From: Proteles cristata cristata
Lineage: Eukaryota > Chordata > Mammalia > Carnivora > Hyaenidae
Length of the DNA: 64,000 bases
Assembly (NCBI GenBank): GCA_017311185.1
Contig: JAESUZ010003293.1
Span: 930,001-994,000, forward strand
Reading direction: 5' to 3'
A model generated the notes under the pieces. The model did no database searches. It was not told where the DNA came from and worked only from the letters and a program-made list of their open reading frames with translations. The translations under genes and the position numbers were made by a program. Below are positions 36,275-47,800 of the stretch, piece by piece. Numbering within the stretch: position 1 is the stretch's first letter; the number at the start of each line of letters is the position of its first letter.

Positions 36275-36480
36275 GGAAAGTGAATGGAACTGACATTCAG
36301 AAGACCAGGTATGTGATCCTGAAACCAAAACTAACCAACAACACATTCTAGGGCAAACCACCTTCTCTCTCTGCGCTTCGGCTTCTTCACCAGTAAGTAA
36401 AAAAACTGCCTCAAACAATTTCTAAAGACTCTCAAATTTTCCATTCTAGGTAATTGATACTACCAGGCTGCTTTGTGCCT
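36275..36480 (+). repeat. Possible MIR remnant
   Basis: 'ctctgcgcttcggcttcttc' and 'accagtaagtaaaaaaactg' resemble the MIR centre. Degraded. Confidence 0.4.
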
Positions 36481-36589
36481 GGATGAAGACAGATAGGTGG
36501 TTCTACAAAGATATGCTGAAGTTCAATTCTATCTATAATTCTATGAAGTCAAACTAATTTAAAAGGCATAGACATTTATCCAGAGAATT

Positions 36590-36715
36590 ATACTGAACAC
36601 CTATCAATCTCCTATATAAATGATTGACATACATGATCTAATTCACATGAGAAATCTGAAAAATGATGTTATCATTTGAATTTTATAAACAGCAAAGATC
36701 TCACAGCAGTATAAG
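36590..36715 (-). repeat. MIR fragment, reverse
   Basis: 'tacatgatctaattcacatg', 'atgatgttatcatttgaatt' and 'aacagcaaagatctcacagc' follow reversed MIR. Confidence 0.5.
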
Positions 36716-37244
36716 AAAGAAAACCAATAAAAAAAAAGAGAGCTAAAAAGGATTCATTCATATTTGTATGACTCCACAAGACAAACATTTCCTTCTACAA
36801 ACCAAACACTACATATATCTTACAATTTTCTAAGGACACAGTAGAAATTTCAAGTAAATCAGAGATGCTCTAAATATAGATAAGAGCATTACACCTAAAA
36901 ATGTTTCTCATGAGGCAAAGATAAAGAAGAAACTAAAGTTAATGCAGTAAGAGAATAATGGGAATGGTAAAATTTCAGTTCCCAAGTTAAGAATAAGGAA
37001 GCAAAATAAATACTTGATGTATGATTCACAAATGTTTGAAACCTTAAAAAAATCAGGGAATGACCAAAATAAAGTAGTAATTTGAATTTCTAATATGACA
37101 TATAGTAGGATAGACTACCCCTATCCCAATTTCCTACCTGTTCTATCTTGAAGACTTCTGACTGCTTCTCAGCATAAGCAGCTCCCATAAAGACTGTCTT
37201 CCTAAACTTTACTACCCACTATGAACACAACTTCCTATTATTCT

Positions 37245-37475
37245 ATTTAACACCTACCAGGCATTCATGGGTACCAGGGTACTGAAAAACAGGCAAATTA
37301 AAGCAATCTCTGTAGTCATGTAGCTTACAGTGGGGAACAGAAACAGACAAGCAAAGATTCCTGCCGCACAATAAGGACTTCTTAAGAGTAGACGATGATG
37401 TGCCACAGCACACACAAAGCCAATTAACAAGACAAAATAGGCCAGGAAAGTCTTCCTAGACATTGAGATGTCCAA
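37245..37475 (+). repeat. Ancient interspersed repeat, 5' part
   Basis: 'caccaggcattcatgggtac'-like start, then 'catgtagcttacagtgggga', 'acagaaacagacaagcaaag' and 'ggccaggaaagtcttcctag' are from a widespread old mammalian repeat; its more 3' portion is seen at 60,740-61,545. Family name uncertain. Confidence 0.45.
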
Positions 37476-37523
37476 GCTGATGCTTCCATTTTGTTACATT
37501 TTCTATTCCTTCGGCTCTTTTTT

Positions 37524-37736
37524 CTTAATTTTTTTGAATATCTATTTTTGAGAGAGAGAGAAAAGAGCATGAGTGGAAGAGGGGTAGAGACAGAGAGGGA
37601 GACACAGAATGTGAAGCGGGCTCCAGGTTCTAAGCTATCCGCACAGAGTCCTACATGGGGCTCGAACTCACGAGCTGTGAGATAATGATCTGAGCTGAAG
37701 TCCGATGCTTAACCGACTGAGCCGCCAAGGCGCCCC
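37524..37736 (-). mobile_element. SINEC_Fc-type, reverse
   Basis: Tail, GA body, and head ending 'gagccgccaaggcgcccc'. Diverged target duplication 'ttcggctctttt' (37,510-37,521) and 'ttcagctctctt' (37,741-37,752). Confidence 0.9.
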
Positions 37737-37752
37737 TTTGTTCAGCTCTCTT

Positions 37753-39355
37753 AATTACCACTTCCAATCTACTTATTTTTATACCTCACTGAAATTTCCA
37801 CACCCTCTCCTTCTCCCATTTTTTCAACTCTTTCATACTTTCTACGCCTCCTTCCCCACCAGCCTAGTCTCAGTGATTAGAACATCTTAAATTTCCATAT
37901 TCTGCTACATCTGCCCTTCAAATCACTAATCATCTCTCTTCTCCAGCAGCTAAGCCCTGCTACAGAAATTATACAGCCTCCCTGTCAGAGCCCTTGTAGA
38001 TGATGAGTCTATGACAACTTAGGCAAGACTAAGCATATTCCTAATAGGCTTTCACTCCCTAACTCCCTTTACCATTACAAACCTTCACCCTCCCCTCCAG
38101 CTTCCCTACTTCCCATCCTCACCTACCCCAGCCAGTGATCTTGCCTACTTCTTCAAAATGATATGAATAATAATTAGGCATAGCTGAAAATATTGCTTTA
38201 GGCATTTTTAATGCATAAAAGAAAAAAAACGTGTGCACTGAACTAACCCACCAATCTAACTAAAATTCCTCACATGGCTGTGTTGGGGAAACAGATTTAG
38301 TCCTAAACACAGCACTTACAAATAAACTCTGACCTGCCATATGACAACTTCAGCTTTAAAGATAGAGCCAAAACCAGAACGAAGAAGTTAAGTTAACTCA
38401 GCTCTCAAAATTGATACTAAGTTTATGCACCAAAGATCATAGGATTTTTCTCAGAAGAATGTCTCCGGCTTGTGAACTCTTATTTTAAATACAAATCTAA
38501 CAAATTTGACTGCTAGTCTATTGTAGACCGGTGAAGCAGCATTCAAAAAAGGGGGAAGTGAAACACTGCCAGAGTGGGGCACACTGACAGCCACAAAATT
38601 AGTAGCTGTGAAGAGAGAAAACGTAAAAAATCTATAAAAATATGTAAAATCAAACAGCATAGCAAAGTAGGACCATTTATCTTAGGAGCAGAGTATCTCT
38701 GCGGTGCCCTGGGGCATCACTACATTACAAGTGGACTGCAACACATGGTATTAACAATGAAATTTCAGTTTAAAAAAGATTAAATTAGACCTGGTACTGG
38801 GTTTATATATAGTAATAAATGTGCATAGATCTACTATAAAATAGGTTCGTTAATATGGTCAAAATAAAATCTATTTGATAGCTTAAATTAGCTCATGCAT
38901 TTATATAATAAATATATTAACTACATTTATTCTCTAGAACTTATATTACATATATACCCTTACATATAAGTAATTTCATTAGTCAGAATACAATTTTACA
39001 TAGCTATAAAAAAATTAAGCTAGTCTTTTGTTCCCAGTCATGTTCATCATTCAAAAATAAGACAATGACTGCATGATTTAAAACTGAGGGAATAGTCTGG
39101 CTGATTTTTACATACTGCAGGCACAGCACAATTCTACATTCAAGCAAGAAAAACAAATATTAAAGAAAACGGAGAAGTTCTTCCGAGTCTCTCATCATAC
39201 ACTAGTTAACCAACTCATTCATTAGTTTCCATCCAGTGCTGCTTCAAATAACTGTTCTACATGTAAAATTATTTCATTAATCAACTTTAAAAGTAAAATG
39301 AACTGCAAAGACCAAAAGACCAATATCTGAAATCCAAGTATACAGCAAGAAAGCA
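37753..39355. other. Intronic sequence, pyrimidine-rich then AT-rich
   Basis: 37,760-38,150 is strongly C/T-biased on the + strand, possibly a decayed L2 or similar. The remainder is AT-rich unique sequence. No exon is supported. Confidence 0.4.
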
Positions 39356-39726
39356 CAAAAAGAAAAGAAAAATGAAACTGCTTAAAATTTGCACTTAGAA
39401 TTTGTTTTGGAACTTCATAAAATGATCCCTAAAAATTCATCTGGAATAATAAAAATAGGAAAAGAGACAAGGAATATTTTAAATGGAAAAGTTATGCGGA
39501 TGACCCTGAACTATAATATCAAATTTTAAAACATATTAAGAAGCTATAATAACCAAAGTAATGTAGTACTGGCAAAGGAATAGACAATTTAATAGAACAA
39601 AGCAGAAAATTCAAAAATAATAATTTATTATCTGATAAAGGTAGCATTTCAATTGAGGGAAAAGGAAGGCTTATATATAATTTATGGTGGTTAGACCACT
39701 GGCAATACAATCTAAAAACTGGTTTT

Positions 39727-39933
39727 CGTGTGTGTGTGTGTTTATTTATTTTTGAGACAGAGAGAGACAGAGTATGAGCGGGGGAGGGGCAGAGAGAGAG
39801 AGGGAGACATAGAATCTGAAACAAGTTCCAGGCTCTGAGCTGTCAGCACAGAGCCCAACACGAGGCTTGAACTGCGAGATAAGGACCTGAGCTGAAGTAG
39901 GATGCTTAACTGACTAAGCCACCCAGGCACCCC
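39727..39933 (-). mobile_element. SINEC_Fc-type with TG-expanded tail
   Basis: Head ends 'gccacccaggcacccc' next to 'tctaaaaactgttt'. Target duplication 'tctaaaaactg' (39,711-39,721 and 39,934-39,944). Instead of a T-run, the reversed tail contains (TG)n at 39,728-39,741: the A tail has seeded a CA/TG microsatellite. Confidence 0.9.
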
Positions 39934-40068
39934 TCTAAAAACTGTTTTAACTTAGAACCCTCCTTGACACTATACAACAAAATAATGTATTAAATATTAA
40001 ACTGTAGAAATTAAAAAGCTGAAGTGTAAGTACCAGAAGATATGTACAAAAACTGAGGGTAGGACTTT

Positions 40069-40318
40069 TTTTTTTTTTTAAACAATCTGTATTCTTTTTA
40101 TTTTTTAATGTTTTTATTTATTTCTGAGAGAGAGAGAGAGAAAGAGACAGCGTGAGCAGGGGAGGGTCAGAGAGAGAGGGAGACAGAGAATCTGAAACAG
40201 GCTCCAGGCTCTGAGTTAGCTGTCAGCGCAGAGCCCAATGTGGGCTCAAACCCACGAACCGCAAGATCATGACCTGAGCCAAAGTCGGCGCCCAACAGAC
40301 TGAGCCACCCAGGTGCCC
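40069..40318 (-). mobile_element. SINEC_Fc-type, reverse
   Basis: Long T-rich tail, GA body and head ending 'gccacccaggtgccc'. Target duplication 'tgagggtaggacttt' (40,054-40,068) / 'tgagagtaggacttt' (40,319-40,333). Confidence 0.92.
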
Positions 40319-41345
40319 TGAGAGTAGGACTTTCTGTCAAAGGCAGAAGCAATAAAGAAGTATAAGACTGATTTAGCTACATTAAAAATGAAAACTCGCA
40401 TATTAAAAAGAAACCACTCCCTATAAACAAACCTTAAAAAAAACAAAAAGATGGGGGGATGGAGAGACTTTCATATATGATCAACAAAGGGCCAATGCCT
40501 TTAATATATTAAAAGCTTCAGTAAACAATAGGGAAAAGCGAGAACCCAATAAAATTGTACTAAGAATATGAACAAATGCCCACAAATAAATATAAATGGC
40601 TAAACTATTTTCAAACTCAGTAGTCAAAAAAAAAGCTGTAAAATAGCACAACTATTAAATATCGGAGAGAGATGAAGAGGGATACTCTCACAACTGCTGA
40701 TGGAAACATAAATCAGTCCAATTTTCCTGTAAGAAAAATTAGTAAGTTACTATCAAAAAAGGTTTTAGATTCAAAAATTCTTCTAAGACTTTAAGGTAAT
40801 AGGTATCAGGATTTTATTACATTATTTTTAATAAAAGTGTAAAAAGAGGAAATAACCAAATGGTTCCATAACAAGGGATTAGTGGCATAAAAGAGATCCA
40901 TACAATAAAATAATTGTCTAATAACACAGAGACTGTTCACAGTATATTAAGTTGGGGGTGGAGAGAAGAAGGGTATCAAAAATCACAGCAATAGCTAAAA
41001 ATTACTAAAAACTTAAATAAATGATATCAGACACATAAACACACACCATAGCATAAGAGTCTCTCTTGGTAAGGGATTACAAATTGCTTTTGTTTTCTTC
41101 TTTTTGCTTATCGGTATGAAGATCTTATTACCTCTTCTGAGTTAAGTAACACACTTAGAAGTTGCCTCAGTTTCCTTTGAATAATAAAGGGCTCCCTTGT
41201 GTTTATTTAGGCTCTTTAGTTCATGAAACAGTAACTCAACTAAAAAATACTAGGAAGACTTTAAACATTCTTTTTCTCTCTTTTGTTTATTTTGCTATGC
41301 AGAGATCTTCCGATGCATTTTTTTAGAAAAAGGGTTTTTACTAAA

Positions 41346-41528
41346 TTTTTAAAGTTTATTTTGAGAGACAGAAAGACCAGAGGAGGGGCATAGAGAGAAG
41401 GAAAGAGGATCCCAGGTAGGCTCTGTGCTGTCAGTGCGGAGCCTGATGCAGGGCTCAAACTCACAAACCATTAGATCATGACCTGAGCCAAAACCAAGAG
41501 TTGGACGCTTAACCAACTGAGGTGCCCC
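41346..41528 (-). mobile_element. SINEC, older reverse copy with a head deletion
   Basis: 'tttattttgagagacagaaa' to 'cttaaccaactgaggtgccc'. The usual 'gccacccag' is missing before the end. Target flanks are only roughly alike. Confidence 0.85.
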
Positions 41529-41834
41529 CAAAAATTTTATATAAATACAAAAGAATGTCTATAACATGTTACTCCATGTGTACAAAGGAAAAATAAGAAT
41601 ATATTCTTATGTGTTTCTACGTGGACAAACTCTGGAGGAATACACAAGACAGAAGTTGTAACTCAAAGGGAAGAAAACAAGCAACAAGGATAGAACTTTT
41701 CACTGAATAACTGTAACTATTTTTAAATGTGTGAATGCGCTACCAATTAAAACCTAAACTGAAATAATTCTTTCATGATAACATGTGTATTTTAAATACA
41801 CATGAATAAAAATACATATAAATGTAAGCATATA

Positions 41835-43421
41835 TAAATAAAAAAACACAAAAGACCTCAAATACCCAAAGCAATCTTGAGAAAGAACAAAGCTGGAGGT
41901 ATCACAATCCCAGATTTCCAACTATACTACAAAGCTATAGTAATCAAAACAGTATGGTACTAGCAAAAAACACAGACACATAAATCAATGGAACACGACG
42001 GAGACCTCAGAGATAAACTCACATCTGTATGGTCAATTAATCTATGACAAAAGAGGCAAGCATATGCAATGGAAAAAAGATAGTCTTTTCAATAAATGGT
42101 GCAGGGAAAACTGGACAGCTACGTGGAAAAGAAATTGGACCACTTTCTTACATTACACACAAAAATAAACTCAAAATAAATTAAAAACCTAAATGTGAGG
42201 CCTGAAACAATAAAACTCCTAAAAGAAAACACAGGTAGTAATCTCTCAGACACTGGCCTTAGCAACACATCTATAGATATGTCTACTCACACAAAGGAAA
42301 CAAAGGCAAAAACAAACTATTAGGACTACAACAATATATAAAAAGCTTCTGCACAGCAAAGGAAAAGATCAATAAAACAAAAGGCCACCTAGTGAATGGA
42401 AGAAGATATTTGCAAATAATATATCCAATAAGGGGTTAATATCCAAAATATACCAAAAACGGATACAACTCAACATCAAAAAAAACCCCAAAAATCTCAT
42501 GAAAAAAATAGGCAGAAGACCTGAACAGACATTTTTCCAAAGAATCCATACAGATGGCCAACAGACACATGAAAAGATGTTCAACATCACTAAGCATCAG
42601 GGAAACACAAATTAAAACCAGTGAGATAACCTCACACCATTCAGAATGGCTTTCATCAAAAAGACAAACAGCAAGTGTTGGCAAGGATATGGAGAAAAAG
42701 GAACCCTCATGCACTGCTGCTAAGAATGTAAATTGGTGCAGCCACTGGAAAACAGTATGGAGGTTCTTCAAAAACTTAAAAAGAGAAATATCATATGATC
42801 CAGTATTTCTACTACTTGGTATTTACCCAAAGAAAACGAAAACACTAATTTCAAAAGATATGCGCACCCCTATGTTTACTGCAGCATTACTCACAATAGC
42901 TAAGGTATGGAAGCATCCCAAGTGTCCACCAACAGATGAATGGATAAAGACATGGTGTTTATGTACAAAGGAATATTACGTAACCATAAAAAAGAACGAG
43001 GTCTTGGCATCTGCAACAAGATGGATGGACCTAGAGGTACTATGTTAAGTGAAATAAATCAGACAAAGACTGTATGATTTCAAATATATGTGGAATCTAA
43101 AAAACAAAACAGATGAATAAACAAAACAACAGACTCTTAAATGTAGAGGAGAAAACGATGGTTGCCAGAGGGGAGGTGGACTTGGGGATGGGCAAAAAGA
43201 CACATAAAGAGATTCAAAATTCTAACTATAAAATAAATTAGTCATGGAGAGAAGTACGGCATAGGGATTATGGCCAATGATACTATAATTATGTTGTATG
43301 GTAATAGATGGTGTCTATGCTTATCATGGTGAGCACTGAATAATACACAGAATTGTTAAATGATGTTGTACGCCTAAAACTAACATAATATTGTCAATTT
43401 ACTTCAATTATTTATTTATTT
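41835..43421 (+). mobile_element. 5'-truncated L1 (ORF2 3' end plus 3' UTR)
   Basis: About 1.6 kb. Begins in ORF2 ('gaaagaacaaagctggaggt', 'ctatagtaatcaaaacagta'), continues through the ORF2 C-terminal region, which is still open for 164 codons at 42,554-43,048, and then the 3' UTR ('tggaatctaaaaaacaaaac', 'gtgagcactgaataatacac'). A target duplication around 'aaatgtaagcata' is visible at about 41,814-41,834 and 43,422-43,446. Frameshifts and stops show it is dead. Better preserved than the L1 at 39.4 kb, so younger. Confidence 0.9.
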
Positions 43422-43598
43422 ACATATAAATAAATGTAAGCATACATATGTCACATTACTCAATACTGGCAAGGGGTATATTATATATACTATTGGTGGA
43501 ATTACATTTCATTAAAGCCTTTATGAAAGATCAACAAAAATCTTAAAAGAATTAGTCCTAACAAAATATCTAGTCACATGCTCAAAGATACACACATG

Positions 43599-43601
<3 letters not shown>

Positions 43602-43636
<35 letters not shown>
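43602..43636 (+). repeat. (CA)n microsatellite
   Basis: About 17 CA units after 'cacacatgcat'. A good polymorphic-marker type sequence. Confidence 0.95.
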
Positions 43637-43639
<3 letters not shown>

Positions 43640-43880
43640 TACAGAGAGAAAGAAAACAATGAGTCAGGGGGAGAAGAGAAAGAAGATTAGATTTATAACT
43701 GTATTATAAAGTTCATTACAATCCTATCTGTAATGCTGAAGTATTACAAAAATATACACTACAGCTATAAAGATAATGACATATACTTTTCAATATGGAA
43801 AGAGCTTATGGTATTTTAAAAGTAAAAATCTAAGTTATACGATAGTAGTTACAATATGAGCTTTTTTTATATGCATTGGA

Positions 43881-44087
43881 GGGGCACCTGGGTGGCTAAG
43901 TCAGTTAAACGTCTGACTTCGGTTCAGGTCATGATCTCACGGTTCGTGGGTTCAAGTGCCCCGCATCGGGCTCTGTGCTGACAGCAAACTCAGAGCCTGA
44001 AGCCTGTCTTCGAATTCTGTGACTCCCTCTCTCTGACCCTCCCCTGCTCATGTTGTCTCTATCTCTCTCTCAACATTCAAAAAAAAA
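43881..44087 (+). mobile_element. SINEC_Fc-type
   Basis: Starts 'ggggcacctgggtggctaag'. Target duplication 'ttatatgcattgga' (43,867-43,880) / 'ttatatacactgga' (44,088-44,101). Confidence 0.93.
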
Positions 44088-44540
44088 TTATATACACTGG
44101 AAAGGAACTATAAAGATAAATACCAAAGCATTAATAGTGGTTTAACTCAGTGAGTTTAAAATGGTATGTTCCTTCTAGATGTCCTGATGCTTTTTCAGAA
44201 AAAAATACAAACTGCTTCTATAATAAGGAAATACAAAAGACATTTCATTTTAAATAAAATGTAGCTATAACAATTCCCCCTACCCATAATATTTCCATGG
44301 TTTTAGAGGTTTTTGAGGGCATGGGGGAGGTTATTTTGTTCTTAATATATAGAATCCACCAAGGCAGAAGTGAACCAAGATCTCCCAGAAGCAAATCTAC
44401 AATCCTTTCCACTGTATCATGCTATCTAAATCACTCAGATGTGCCATTATTGTCCTTTACACTAATTTACCCTTTAAGTAACTTATATTTTATTATATTA
44501 TAGATTCCAGATAAGTTTTACTGTATATTAAAAACAAGTA

Positions 44541-44783
44541 CTGGGGCACTTGGGTGGCTTAGTCGGTTAAGCGTCCGACTTTCGCTTAGGTCATGATCTC
44601 ACGGTTCAGGGGTTCGAGCCCCACATCGGGCTCTGTGCTGACTGCCAGCTCAGAGCCTGGAGCCTATTTCGGAGTCTGTGATTCCCTCTCTCTCTGACCC
44701 TCCCCTGCTCACGCTATCTCTCTCTCTCTCCTAGAAATAAATAAAACATTAAAAAAAAATTTTTTTTTAAATAAATAAAAAAA
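44541..44783 (+). mobile_element. Young SINEC_Fc-type
   Basis: 'ctggggcacttgggtggctt' head, 'ctgactgccagctcagagcc' body, 'ctcctagaaataaataaaac' tail. Target duplication 'taaaaacaagta' (44,529-44,540 and 44,784-44,795). Confidence 0.94.
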
Positions 44784-44795
44784 TAAAAACAAGTA

Positions 44796-45807
44796 TTATC
44801 GCTGTTCATATCCTTCGAAAGGATTAGAGATATACAGGATATTATGAAACCCGAATTCAGTTTGGAAGAGGCAGAATAACAAATACAGTATTTGACTTAG
44901 AAATGGGTTGTACTCCAAGTTTGACTGGGTTTAATTCCACACAAAGAGAATGCTATTTTTGTTGAGGAAATAGGTATCAATTGATTGCCAGACCAGCCCA
45001 AAAAAGTTTACTTTCACCCATAGTTGGAAGAAACATATTACCAGTGTGTTGTTATCCCTATGAGAAAAACGCCCCTAACCCATGTAAAACAGGAGCAAGG
45101 AAAAAGCACAAAAGGATATAAACACTGTCTCAGCCATGGCAAAACACATGGTTCTGTCACACAGAGAAATCGATGAGAAAAAAAAGAGGAAGAAAGCAGT
45201 CAAAGATTAAGCATTAGTTCCCACTTCTCTTACCTAGAACAGCGGTTTGTAAACTATACTTTGTCCCATGAAAAAAAAAGTTATGCCAGTTAGAAAACCT
45301 AATGACTAAAGTATTCTTTAAAAAGCATAGGATATTTTAGGATTTTTCTAAATATCTATGCAGAGATGTCAAAAACTATTTGCAAAAGGTAGCACACTCA
45401 TACCAATATATATTTTGGGTGATGCATCTTAGTATGTCAAAAACATATACAAACATGTTAATGTATGTTAACATGTTAAAATACATCCAAGAATAAGTCA
45501 ATTCTCATTTCCTTGGATGTAATGCAAAACTGTGTATCCATCTCACACCTTAGCTGTGTGTCAGCCGTGAAATCTTAGACCCAACAAACTGTCAAAATAA
45601 AAAGGATTCATTCTCCTATATTAAAAATCTGTTACTCTTTTATATAAAATTATATCTCTTTCATATTAGGAATTATTTACATTCGTATCAAAAGACTTGA
45701 TTGTCAGGAGGCAATCAATACATAATGGTAGACAGCAAATTTTCATTTCCTATCCAAAAGTACTAACCACTTTCTGACATATTTTCAGTATTGAAGAATC
45801 CATTTTT
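44796..45807. other. Intronic sequence, little recognised
   Basis: 'gaacagcggtttgtaaacta' at 45,238 resembles the end of a hAT element, but the body is not recognisable. The rest is unassigned. Confidence 0.4.
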
Positions 45808-45817
45808 ATCCACTACT

Positions 45818-46194
45818 ATTTTTAAGATTTTTTTTTAATTTTTAGTAAATTTTTAAATTTTTTTTTAATGTTTTATTTATTTCTAGGAGAGAGAGAGAGA
45901 CAGCATGAGCAGGGGAGGGTCAGAGAGAGAGGGAGTCACAGACTGAAGCAGGCTCCAGGCTCTGAGCTGGCAGTCAGCACAGAGCCCGACGCAGGGCCCG
46001 AACCCATGAACCGCGATATCATGACCTAAGCGAAAGTCGGACGCTTAACCGACTAAGCCACCTAGGCGCCCCCCATTTTTAAGATTTTTATTTATTTTTT
46101 TTAAAGTAATCTCTACACCCAACATGGGGCTTAAACACACAACCCCGAGATCAAGTCGTACACTCTACCAACTTAACCAGCCAGGTGCCCCCAC
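45818..46194 (-). mobile_element. Older carnivoran SINEC without CT body, split by a younger SINE
   Basis: The head reads 'aagtaatctctacacccaac', 'atggggcttaaacacac', ending 'agccaggtgccccc' with no GA/CT-rich body, the wording of the general carnivoran SINEC rather than the felid type. Its tail is interrupted by the copy at 45,833-46,074. The 8-bp 'ccactact' at 45,810-45,817 and 46,195-46,202 fits its own target duplication. Confidence 0.8.
45833..46074 (-). mobile_element. Young SINEC_Fc-type nested in the older SINE tail
   Basis: Tail 'aatgttttatttatttctag', GA body, head ending 'gccacctaggcgcccc'. Target duplication 'atttttaagattttt' (45,818-45,832 and 46,075-46,089) lies within the tail of the older SINE. 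Confidence 0.93.
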
Positions 46195-46202
46195 CCACTA
46201 CT

Positions 46203-47011
46203 GCACCTAAAAATTCATTTTGAATTTGGTACATTTGAAAATAAAAAGTTTTCAAAATCTCAGCCATGTTAAAAAAAATGAATTAACATAATACTGTATA
46301 ACATAATGCTAACATTGCAGCTACCAGTAATTTTTCAAATCTAGTTAAATGCACACTGGCATGATAATCAAATAAAATACAATACATTCAGAGCTACAGT
46401 CATGGGACTTTCAGTAAGATGAAAAATAAATATATAAGTTCACAAAGGAATATTTTTAAGAAACTAACACATTTCAGTACTATCTATACTTTCTATAAAA
46501 TGGAACATGAATGTAATATTAAACCTCTCAATCAAGTCTGACCAAAGTAACCAAAAATTAATATCCCAAAATCTTTAAAGAACTGTGGGACAATGACAGC
46601 CAAAATAAAAGAGGAAGAAGTAAGAAGTGTAAAACTGGTAACAGCACTTATTTAAAAGTAAAAATTATTAAATCAAAAAAAGTCATAACATGTAATATGT
46701 ATTTTCCCCAATTTGATAAAAATATAAGCAACCCAGAAAATAAGTAGTCCATGTATAATTTGCATTTTCTGTATTTCTTCTGTGTTGTCAAATAAAGTCA
46801 TTTAATGTACTCAGTAGGCACATGCAGTTAGCGGCTATCATGCTAAAGAGCACAGAAATAGAAATTTCCATCATGCAGAGAGTTCTACTGGACAGCAGGC
46901 TATAATGTAGACAAATCACTTTTCCCTGTAATTATAAAAATTATTCCCACAAAACTGCAAACCTTTTCCCCCGCACTTGCAACATTTTTACAAGCTTCCT
47001 AATCATATGCT
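46203..47011. other. Intronic sequence, nothing recognised
   Basis: AT-rich; no repeats or genes assignable. 'cagtaggcacatgcagttag' near 46,812 is unremarkable. Confidence 0.45.
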
Positions 47012-47027
47012 GATGGTAACATTTTTT

Positions 47028-47262
47028 AAGGGTTCTTTGTTCTTTTTTAGGTTTTTTAATGTTTATTTATTTTTGAAAGAGAAACAGAGACCAAGTGCAA
47101 GCGGGGAGGGGCAGAGAGAGAGGGAGACACAGAATCCAAAGCAGGCTCCAGGCTCTTTGCTGTCAGCACAGAGCCCAATGTAGGGCTCAAACCCACGCAC
47201 CGCAAGATCATGACCTGAGCCAAAGCAGGACACCCAACAAACTGAGCCACCCAGGTGCCCTA
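47028..47262 (-). mobile_element. SINEC_Fc-type, reverse
   Basis: Head ends 'gccacccaggtgcccta'. Target duplication 'gatggtaacatttttt' (47,012-47,027) / 'gatgataacatttttt' (47,263-47,278). The open frames in both directions are SINE translations. Confidence 0.93.
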
Positions 47263-47299
47263 GATGATAACATTTTTTATAAGATGATGGCAACAACTA

Positions 47300-47420
47300 A
47301 CAGGATAGTGTTTACTATGTGTCAGGAACAAGAACTATGTGATTTGACTCAGTATCTCATTTCATATTCAAATAAACCCTATGAAGTAGATGCAAGCCCA
47401 CAATCCCTTATCTGAGAAAT
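47300..47420 (-). repeat. MIR fragment, reverse
   Basis: 'tttactatgtgtcaggaaca', 'ctcagtatctcatttcatat' and 'aaataaaccctatgaagtag' match reversed MIR. Confidence 0.7.
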
Positions 47421-47482
47421 GTATTTCAAAATTTCTGTTTTCAGGTTTTAGAAGGTTAACACTGTACATAAACCATATGCTA

Positions 47483-47558
47483 GATTCTCTCTCTCTCTGT
47501 CTCTACCCCTCTCCAGTTCACACATGCTCTCTCTCAAAATAAATAAACATTTAAAAAG
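47483..47558 (+). mobile_element. 5'-truncated SINEC fragment
   Basis: Only the CT-rich body and the end 'ctcaaaataaataaacattt' are present. It directly precedes a full-length copy, so it may be the remains of an earlier insertion. Confidence 0.75.
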
Positions 47559-47565
47559 GTGGGGT

Positions 47566-47800
47566 GGGGGCACCTTGGTGGCAGTGTCAGTTAGGTGTTG
47601 ATTTCAGCTCAGGTCACAATCTCACAGTTGGTGGGATGGAGCCCTGGGTCCAGCTCTACACCAACAGCACGGAGTCTGCTTGGGATTCCCCCTCTCTCTG
47701 CCCCTGCCCTACTTGAGTGCTCTCCTGCGTACGCACTTGCTCGCTCTCGCTCTCTCTCTCTCTCTCCCTCTCTCCTCAAAATAATAAACATTAAAAAAAT
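47566..47800 (+). mobile_element. SINEC, diverged
   Basis: Starts 'gggggcaccttggtggcagt' with a damaged A box; body has 'cacggagtctgcttgggatt' and a long CT run; A tail at 47,790. Inserted beside or into the truncated fragment. Confidence 0.85.

Larger units (their letters stand above)
39360..41130 (+). mobile_element. Old L1 body (ORF2 remnant), interrupted by two SINEs
   Basis: 'tggaacttcataaaatgatc', 'aaaattcatctggaataata', 'gaagctataataaccaaagt' and 'gtagtactggcaaaggaata' are recognisable L1 ORF2 phrases, followed beyond the SINEs by 'gctacattaaaaatgaaaac' and 'tgatggaaacataaatcagt'. Heavily decayed with many stops. SINEs at 39,727 and 40,069 are inserted in it. Confidence 0.7.

Noticed and set aside
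42554..43048. 164-codon + strand open frame
   Set aside because: It is the surviving C-terminal part of L1 ORF2 in a truncated dead element.
43602..43636. CRISPR-like regular repetition
   Set aside because: All tandem arrays here are simple microsatellites without spacers; the genome is mammalian.
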